Position numbers and translations under genes: made by a program
Origin: an uncultured Nocardiaceae bacterium
GTDB lineage: Bacteria > Actinomycetota > Actinomycetes > Mycobacteriales > Mycobacteriaceae
Assembly: GCA_936936565.1 (NCBI GenBank)
Contig: CAKZIX010000120.1
Coordinates: 34,596 to 98,595, forward strand
Reading direction: 5' to 3'
DNA length: 64,000 nucleotides
Notes under the pieces: model-generated
The model's database searches: none
What the model was told of the DNA's origin: nothing
What the model saw: the letters and a program-made list of their open reading frames with translations, nothing else
Shown: positions 56,837-64,000 of the stretch, in pieces
Position numbering within the stretch: the first letter of the stretch is position 1
How the letters are laid out: every line of letters begins with the position of its first letter

Positions 56837-57760
56837 ATGACCCACGCTGCCCCCGAACGTCCCACCGAAGGTAAAGAGCTGGTTCCGGATCCGCCCAAGC
56901 ACGCCGACGGCAAGCAGCCCTCGCGGCTGGCCGAGGAGATCGCCAAGGCCACCGGCGGCGCCGCGCCCACCGACGCGATCGGCCTGGCGCGGCTGGCCGG
57001 TTCGTCGTTGCTGCGGGCGATGGGCGCGATCACGAAGGGCACGGTCGACACCGCCAACGAGATCGCCCACGAGGTGCGCTCGGGCGAGCCGATCACCGAG
57101 ATCGTCGACACCCGGGTCGAGCAGGTGCGTCACGCCGCGGTGTCCGCACTCGGGCTCGAAGACGAGCACCACGGCGGCACCGGCATCGCCAAGCGCGGTA
57201 CCACCGCCACGGATCTGCGTGCCATCGGCGACGCGATGATCTCCAGCGGCTGGGATCCGCAGGTGCAGCCACGCGACCTGCACCCGGCGTTCGCGTCCAT
57301 CCTCAACGAGCTCACTCCCGACGAGGCGCGCATCCTGCGCTTTCTCGCCGTCGCCGGACCGCAGCCGTCGATCGACGTGCGCACCAAGGCGCCGTTCGGT
57401 ATCGGCTCGCAGCGGTTGGCCGGTGGCATCAACATGGTCGCGTACATGTCGGGCTGCACCTGGCCCGATCGCGACCACCACTACCTGGCCAACCTGAACC
57501 GGCTCGGCCTGGTGCGCTTCTCCGAGGAGCCGGTGGCCGACTTCCGGCGCTACTCGTTCATCGAGGCCCAGCCGCCGGCACAGGCCGCGTTCAAGAAGGT
57601 GAAGGGCAAGGCGGTCTCGCAGTACCGCAGCATCTACCTGTCGCTGTTCGGCCGGCAGTTCTGCGAGATCTGCTTCACGTTCGACGGTTACAACGCCGGC
57701 GGCTGGGACACCGACGATCGCGGCGATGTGTACCTCGGCAAGGGCCCGCGGCTGCCCTGA
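56837..57760 (+). CDS. Abi-alpha (DUF4393)-like protein, copy B
   Basis: Protein of 307 aa. C-terminal domain aligns with copy A: HPAFASILNELTPDEARIL, GPQPSIDVRTKAPFGIG, YLANLNRLGLVRF, RQFCEICFTFDG. The N-terminus is longer and contains amphipathic helices (AIGLARLAGSSLLRAMGAIT, NEIAHEVRSGEPIT). TGA-C-ATG spacing to the DUF445 gene is the same one-base gap as in copy A, so gene order, strand relation and spacing are conserved in both modules. Confidence 0.7.
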   Translation: MTHAAPERPTEGKELVPDPPKHADGKQPSRLAEEIAKATGGAAPTDAIGLARLAGSSLLRAMGAITKGTVDTANEIAHEVRSGEPITEIVDTRVEQVRHAAVSALGLEDEHHGGTGIAKRGTTATDLRAIGDAMISSGWDPQVQPRDLHPAFASILNELTPDEARILRFLAVAGPQPSIDVRTKAPFGIGSQRLAGGINMVAYMSGCTWPDRDHHYLANLNRLGLVRFSEEPVADFRRYSFIEAQPPAQAAFKKVKGKAVSQYRSIYLSLFGRQFCEICFTFDGYNAGGWDTDDRGDVYLGKGPRLP

Positions 57761-57763
57761 GCC

Positions 57764-58384
57764 TCAGCTCAGCAGTCCGGCCAGTTCGGCCGGGGTGAGC
57801 GTATGCGACACGTCCAGTCCGGCGCGGTGCAGCACGAGGTACGCGCGAAACAGCGGACGCTCGCCGAGCACGGCGTCGCCCACCTGCGCCTGCTCGGCGA
57901 GTACCGCGGAAACTGCTGCGGCGGCCGACGATTCGCTTTCCGCGAGTCCGTTCGCCAGCCCACGCAGCGCGGCCGCGTCCAGTTCGCGCCCGCTACCGGT
58001 GTCGGTGTACATCGCCAGCGGCACCGTCTGCGAGGTGGCCCCGTCGGACACCGTCAGCGTGATCTGCCCGATCGCGCCCGGATGCACCTCGAGCTCGGCG
58101 CGGTCCGCTCGGTCGAGCCGGGTGCGCACCGTCGCGAAGAACCGCCGATTGTGCACGACGTGCTGCGTCAACCACATGCGCCGACGGGACAGCAGCAGCA
58201 AATAGACGGTGGTGGGCCCGGCCACGAACAGCCCGATCGCGGCCGCCAGCCACCACGACGCGAACACGGCAACCACGAGCGCGACGACCGCGCCGAGCGT
58301 AACGGCGATCACCGCCATCCGCAGTAGTTTGGGGCGGTAGAGCTGCGCCGGAACCAGGTCCAACGAGACCTCGGAGTCGGACAT
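57764..58384 (-). CDS. Membrane protein with two helices and a cytoplasmic domain
   Basis: Protein of 206 aa. A short N-terminal tail, two adjacent hydrophobic helices (MAVIAVTLGAVVALVVAVF, SWWLAAAIGLFVAGPTTVYL), then RRRMWLTQHVVHNRRFFATV and a soluble beta-rich region followed by an Ala-rich helical tail. Layout resembles small PH-like-domain membrane proteins but no family is assigned. AAGGGAG precedes ATG 58384. It lies between the Abi-alpha-like gene and the third DUF445 gene, on the opposite strand. Confidence 0.7.
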   Translation of the reverse strand: MSDSEVSLDLVPAQLYRPKLLRMAVIAVTLGAVVALVVAVFASWWLAAAIGLFVAGPTTVYLLLLSRRRMWLTQHVVHNRRFFATVRTRLDRADRAELEVHPGAIGQITLTVSDGATSQTVPLAMYTDTGSGRELDAAALRGLANGLAESESSAAAAVSAVLAEQAQVGDAVLGERPLFRAYLVLHRAGLDVSHTLTPAELAGLLS

Positions 58385-58479
58385 GACGACATCTCCCTTC
58401 CAGCGTGAACGGAGCCTACTGGAGACTACGATCACTATGCTGCGGCGGTTTGGTGCCGCGGCGGATCACAGGAGGTGTG

Positions 58480-59781
58480 TTGCTCGAGCAGCTCTTCGGG
58501 ATTCATCCGAGCCTGTGGCTCGAGCTGATCACCGTGCCACTGTTCACCGGAATCATCGGTTACATCACCAACTGGACCGGTGTGCTGATGCTGTTCAAAA
58601 CCGTTCAATTCCACGGGTTTCGGGTGCCGGGCCAGCACGTGATCTACCCCTACCTGCCGCGGCGGGTGCAGGTGCTGCCGATCTACGGCGACGGCGGGCG
58701 CAGGCTGGGCTGGCAGGGCATGGTGCCCTCGCGAGCGGACAAGATGGCCAGCATCGCCGTCGACACCGGGCTGGCCAAACTCGGCTCGGTCTCGGACTTC
58801 TACCGTGAAATGGACCCAGACAAGCTGGCAGCGCATTTCGCCGTGCTCGCCGAACAGGAGATCGACGCCATCATCGAGTCGCTGATGGTGCGCGAGAACC
58901 CGCAGCTGTGGGCCAATCTGCCTGCCCCGATCAAAGACGTGGTGCGGGCGCGGGTGCACGAGCAGCTGCCCGACGTCTCGCGGGAACTCACGCAGAAGCT
59001 GGGCGAGAACATCGAGCAGTTGCTCGATGTGAAGCAGATGCTGATCCGCTACTTCGCCAAGCATCCGGAACTGCTCAACGAACTGTTCTTGATCATGGGC
59101 CGCAAGGAACTGACGTTCATGCAGAACTTCGGGTTCTACTTCGGCTTCCCCATGGGCTTCGTCACAGTCGCCATCCTCGAGTTCGTGGTGCGCGAGTGGT
59201 GGGTGCTGCCGATCTGCGGCATCATCATCGGCTGGGTGGTGAACTGGATCGGCGTCAACCTGATCTTCTGGCCTGCCGTACCCAAGTGGTGGCTGCCGTG
59301 GCGCCAAGGGCTGCTGCTCAAACGCCAGCCCGAGATCACGGCGCTGTACGCCAAGATGATCGGTGAGCGCGTGCTCACGCTCGAGAACATCGGCTACGAG
59401 TTGCTGAACGGTCCGCGTGCCGACCGGACGAAGTCCTTGCTCGAAGACACTCTCAAGCCGTCGGTGGACCGGGCCATGGGACCGGCCCAGGGCATCGTGC
59501 GGTTCGCCGTGGGCAGCCGGCAGTACGAGCGCATCAAGAGTTCGATGGCTCCGGAGATGGCGGCGCTGGCACCGGTGGTGTTGCAGGACGAAACCATCAA
59601 CCGCGAGCAGGCCCGCAAAATCGAAGCCTTTGTCTCCGAACGCATGTCGGCCATGGGGCCGGAGGATTTCGTGCTGATGCTGCGCTCGGCGATCAAACAG
59701 GACGAGTGGCTGCTGTTCGTGCACGGCGGCGTGCTCGGTGCCTTCGCCGGCCTGCTGCACCTGGCGATATTCGGCGTTTGA
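58480..59781 (+). CDS. DUF445 membrane protein, copy C
   Basis: Protein of 433 aa from TTG 58480, with AGGAGG ending four bases upstream; GTG 58477 is an alternative and an ATG at 58405 has no ribosome site. The sequence is close to copy A throughout: LITVPLFTGIIGYITNWTGV, WQGMVPSRADKMASIAVDTG, YFGFPMGFVTVAILEFVVRE, WWLPWRQGLLLKRQPEI, QDEWLLFVHGGVLGAFAGL. Not followed by an Abi-alpha-like gene; it converges on the FMN enzyme with 3 bp between stops. Confidence 0.8.
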   Translation: MLEQLFGIHPSLWLELITVPLFTGIIGYITNWTGVLMLFKTVQFHGFRVPGQHVIYPYLPRRVQVLPIYGDGGRRLGWQGMVPSRADKMASIAVDTGLAKLGSVSDFYREMDPDKLAAHFAVLAEQEIDAIIESLMVRENPQLWANLPAPIKDVVRARVHEQLPDVSRELTQKLGENIEQLLDVKQMLIRYFAKHPELLNELFLIMGRKELTFMQNFGFYFGFPMGFVTVAILEFVVREWWVLPICGIIIGWVVNWIGVNLIFWPAVPKWWLPWRQGLLLKRQPEITALYAKMIGERVLTLENIGYELLNGPRADRTKSLLEDTLKPSVDRAMGPAQGIVRFAVGSRQYERIKSSMAPEMAALAPVVLQDETINREQARKIEAFVSERMSAMGPEDFVLMLRSAIKQDEWLLFVHGGVLGAFAGLLHLAIFGV

Positions 59782-59784
59782 TCC

Positions 59785-61323
59785 TCAGCCCCGGCTGGCC
59801 CCGCACATCAACAGCGAGATCTGCTCCTGGTCGTCCGGGGCGGGCAGGCCCCAGCCCGGCTTGTAGCCGTACACCTCGCGCAGCAGGATCGCCGCTTCGT
59901 GACCGTGCATGACGTCGATGTCGTCGGCGGTGATGAGCCCCGGGTGCACCACGCCGCACGCCTCGGACACCTTGAGCAGGTCGCGGCGCAACGTCTTGAT
60001 GTAGTTGGCGGCGCGCACGGCCTTGATCGTCGGATCCAGGCCGTGCTGCAGCCAGGCGTCCTGGGTCGCGATGCCCGTCGGGCACTTGTCGGTGTGGCAC
60101 TTCTGCGCCTGGATGCACCCAATCGACATCATCATTTCCCGCGCCACGTTGAGCATGTCGACGCCGAGCGCGAAGGCCACCACCGCGTTGTCGGGCAGGC
60201 CGAGCTTGCCCGAGCCGATGAACGTCACCCGGTCGGCGAGGTCGGCCTCCGAGAACAGCGAGTACACCCGGGAGAAGCCGACCCGAAACGGCAGCGACAC
60301 CGCTTCGCTGAAGATGAGCGGCGCCGCGCCGGTGCCGCCCTCGCCGCCGTCGATGGTCACGAAGTCGACGCCGCGCGCGCCGGAACGCATGTGCCGGATC
60401 AGGTCGTGCCAGAACCCGAGATCGCCGACCGCGGACTTGATGCCGACCGGCAGACCCGTTTCGGCGGCCAGCATTTCCACCCAGTCGAGCATGTTGTCCA
60501 CATTCGAGAAAGCGGTGTGCCGCGACGGACTGGCACAATCCTTGCCTTCGGCGATGCCGCGGATTTCGGCGATATTCTTCGTCACCTTCGCCGCGGGCAG
60601 CAAACCGCCCAGACCGGGCTTGGCACCCTGGCTGAGTTTGATTTCGATCGCCCGTACGGGCGCGGCTGCGACCAGATCCTTCAGCGGCTCGACGTCGAAT
60701 TTTCCGGAGGCGTCCCGGCACCCGAAGTAGGAGGTGCCGATCTGAAAGACGATGTCGGCGCCGTGCCGGTGGTGCGGGGACAGCCCGCCCTCGCCGGTGT
60801 TGTGCATCGCGCCGGCGGTTGCGGCCCCGCGGTTGATCGCCTCGATCGCCGCCGCCGACAGCGAGCCGAAACTCATGCCGGACACGTTGACTATCGAGCG
60901 CGGCCGAAATGCCTTGGCGCGCTTGAGCGGTCCGCCGAGCACCTTGGCCGACGGGATCGCATCGTCTTCGCCGGCGTGCGCCGCGGTGGCCGGTGCCACG
61001 TCGGCGAAGGTGCGGTGTTTGATAATCGGATAGCCGTCCAGATACTCGGTGTTGCGATCCGTTCCGAAACCGAAGTAATTGTTCTGCAGCTTCGACGACG
61101 CATAAATCCAGCGCCGTTGATTGCGGCTGAACGGACGTTCCTCGTCATTACCTGTGACGATATATTGTCGCAATTCCGGACCGATGGCCTCGAGGAAGTA
61201 CCGCAGGTGGCCCAGTACCGGAAAATTTCGCAACAACGCATGATGGCGTTGCATCAAATCGTAACCCGCAACCGCGGCGATACCCGCAACCGGAATGGCC
61301 GGAACCGTGTACTTCCACTTCAT
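59785..61323 (-). CDS. FMN-binding glutamate-synthase-family (GltB-domain) protein
   Basis: Protein of 512 aa. N-terminal hydrophobic segment, then a GltS-type TIM barrel: SGMSFGSLSAAAIEAINRGA, NTGEGGLSPHHRHGADIVFQ, KLSQGAKPGLGGLLP, DFVTIDGGEGGTGAAP (FMN phosphate loop) and the iron-sulfur cysteines CIQAQKCHTDKCPTGIATQ. It lacks the glutaminase domain, so it belongs to the free-standing archaeal-type group whose reaction is not settled. Possibly membrane-attached through residues 1-25. ATG start has GGAA upstream. Confidence 0.88.
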   Translation of the reverse strand: MKWKYTVPAIPVAGIAAVAGYDLMQRHHALLRNFPVLGHLRYFLEAIGPELRQYIVTGNDEERPFSRNQRRWIYASSKLQNNYFGFGTDRNTEYLDGYPIIKHRTFADVAPATAAHAGEDDAIPSAKVLGGPLKRAKAFRPRSIVNVSGMSFGSLSAAAIEAINRGAATAGAMHNTGEGGLSPHHRHGADIVFQIGTSYFGCRDASGKFDVEPLKDLVAAAPVRAIEIKLSQGAKPGLGGLLPAAKVTKNIAEIRGIAEGKDCASPSRHTAFSNVDNMLDWVEMLAAETGLPVGIKSAVGDLGFWHDLIRHMRSGARGVDFVTIDGGEGGTGAAPLIFSEAVSLPFRVGFSRVYSLFSEADLADRVTFIGSGKLGLPDNAVVAFALGVDMLNVAREMMMSIGCIQAQKCHTDKCPTGIATQDAWLQHGLDPTIKAVRAANYIKTLRRDLLKVSEACGVVHPGLITADDIDVMHGHEAAILLREVYGYKPGWGLPAPDDQEQISLLMCGASRG

Positions 61324-61410
61324 TCCTGGAAGGTACCGCCGGATTCGGCGTCAGGCGGGCGAAACGTACCGGAAATTTGACATTTCGCCACCTCGTGTCG
61401 AGTTGCTGCG

Positions 61411-63178
<1,768 letters not shown>

Positions 63179-63186
<8 letters not shown>

Positions 63187-64000
63187 GGGCAGGCTCTTCG
63201 ACAACCTTGGCACCCGGCGCCGGGCCGGAGGCCACCCGGACACTGCGGCACACTCCGGCTCCGGACAGCTCGGCGCTGACTTCGATTGCGGCGTCGGCGT
63301 CTTCGCACAGGAACGCACACGTCGGGCCGCTGCCCGAGACGATTCCGGCGAGGGCGCCCGCGGTGACTCCCGCACGCAAGGTGCGCCGCAGCTCGGGTTT
63401 GAGCGACAGCGCCGCGGCCTGCAGATCGTTGCCCAGCAATGGGGCCAACTGCGTGGGGTCGCCCGCCGCGAGCGCCTGCATCAGCTGTTGCGGCTCGCCG
63501 AGCCGCTTGGGCTGGCCTTCACCGCGCAGCCGATCGAGTTCGCGATACACCGCAGGGGTGGACAGCCCACCCTTGGCGAAGGCGAGCACCCAGTGGAAAG
63601 TGTTGCGCGACAACACCGGAAGCAGTTCTTCCCCGCGGCCGGTGCCGATCGCGGTGCCGCCGTGCAGCGCGAAGGGCACGTCGCTGCCCAGATCCAGGGC
63701 GAGGTCGTAGAGGTCGTCGCGGGTGAGCTCGAGGCGCCACAGCGAGTTCAGCGCCAACAGGGTTGCCGCCGCGTCGGCGCTGCCGCCGGCCATGCCGCCT
63801 GCCACCGGGATGCCCTTGTCGATCGCGATTTCCACGTTGGGTTCCCGGCCGGCCTTGTGCGCGAGCCGGACCGCGGCCTTCCAGGCCAGGTTGTCCTTGT
63901 CGACGGGCACGTCGCGGGCGCCTTCGCCGCCGACTCGGATGCTCAGCGTCTGTGCCGGTGCCACCTCGACGTCGTCGCCCAGCGACAACGCCTGAAAGAC
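63179..64000 (-). CDS. ispE: 4-diphosphocytidyl-2-C-methyl-D-erythritol kinase IspE (5' end outside window)
   Basis: 273 codons visible; the frame runs off the right edge, so the N-terminal ~40-50 residues are missing. GHMP-kinase motif IPVAGGMAGGSADAAATLLA, then LGSDVPFALHGGTAIGTGRG and the C-terminal GSGPTCAFLCED motif. It catalyses the ATP-dependent 2-phosphorylation step of the MEP isoprenoid pathway. Followed directly by the ABC-F gene. Confidence 0.95.

Noticed and set aside
58435..59760. 441-codon minus-strand frame opposite the third DUF445 gene
   Set aside because: His/Gln/Arg-rich shadow; the plus-strand frame has conserved membrane segments shared with two paralogues.
45308..59781. 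Prophage or integrative element as carrier of the DUF445/Abi-alpha region
   Set aside because: No integrase, transposase, attachment-site duplication or phage structural gene was seen in this stretch.

Overview
The window is high-GC, gene-dense DNA from a mycolic-acid actinobacterium (order Mycobacteriales). A Nocardia/Rhodococcus-type genus is the best guess. The reasons are an MspA-type porin, a complete ergothioneine (egtA-E) set, many GTG starts, many 4-bp ATGA/GTGA overlaps, and the gene order mazG-mfd-tetR-tRNA-Gln-glmU-prs ... rplY-pth ... ispE. From memory this order parallels the Rv1011-Rv1021 neighbourhood of Mycobacterium tuberculosis. The species is not identifiable from the sequence alone.

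Layout. 1-9.5 kb: an envelope/exopolysaccharide locus (class III aminotransferase, Wzz-like chain-length protein, O-antigen ligase/polymerase-like protein, secreted polysaccharide-lyase-like protein, ALG10-like membrane glycosyltransferase, secreted proteins, MspA porin, secreted glycosidase-like protein with a CBM60-like domain). 9.6-19.3 kb: conserved core (mazG, mfd, two TetR regulators, a duplicated palindromic repeat, tRNA-Gln, glmU, prs, DUF2461). 19.3-20.0 kb: a vapBC toxin-antitoxin pair. 20.0-26.2 kb: ergothioneine genes egtD, egtC, egtB, egtA on the minus strand and egtE divergent, with a repeat array between egtB and egtC. 26.2-28.3 kb: rplY, pth and a hotdog thioesterase.

28.3-39.7 kb: an 11-gene biosynthetic cluster in two divergent operons. 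It has a fatty acyl-AMP ligase, a free-standing acyl carrier protein, a hotdog thioesterase, two soluble diiron acyl-ACP-desaturase-like proteins, a cyclopropane-synthase-type methyltransferase, four cytochromes P450 and a polyether-epoxidase-like flavoprotein. It contains no polyketide synthase or NRPS. The inferred logic is activation of a fatty acid onto the ACP, repeated desaturation/oxidation while tethered, then release. 39.9-45.2 kb: prfC, a CarH-like MerR regulator with a phytoene synthase gene and an 11-bp tandem operator, a methyltransferase, and a PNPOx/SnoaL pair.

45.3-59.8 kb: a membrane/envelope-stress-looking region built from repeated parts. There are three DUF445 membrane proteins, two of them followed after one base by an Abi-alpha (DUF4393)-like gene; two tandem-domain universal stress proteins; a UbiA prenyltransferase; and two DUF6230-DUF6114 pairs flanking a type I signal peptidase. 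Its function is unknown, and with the lipid cluster it is the most novel part of the window. 59.8-64 kb: an FMN-dependent glutamate-synthase-like protein, an ABC-F ATPase and the 3' part of ispE, where the core resumes. The ~35 kb between pth and ispE therefore looks like accessory DNA lodged in an otherwise compact core neighbourhood.
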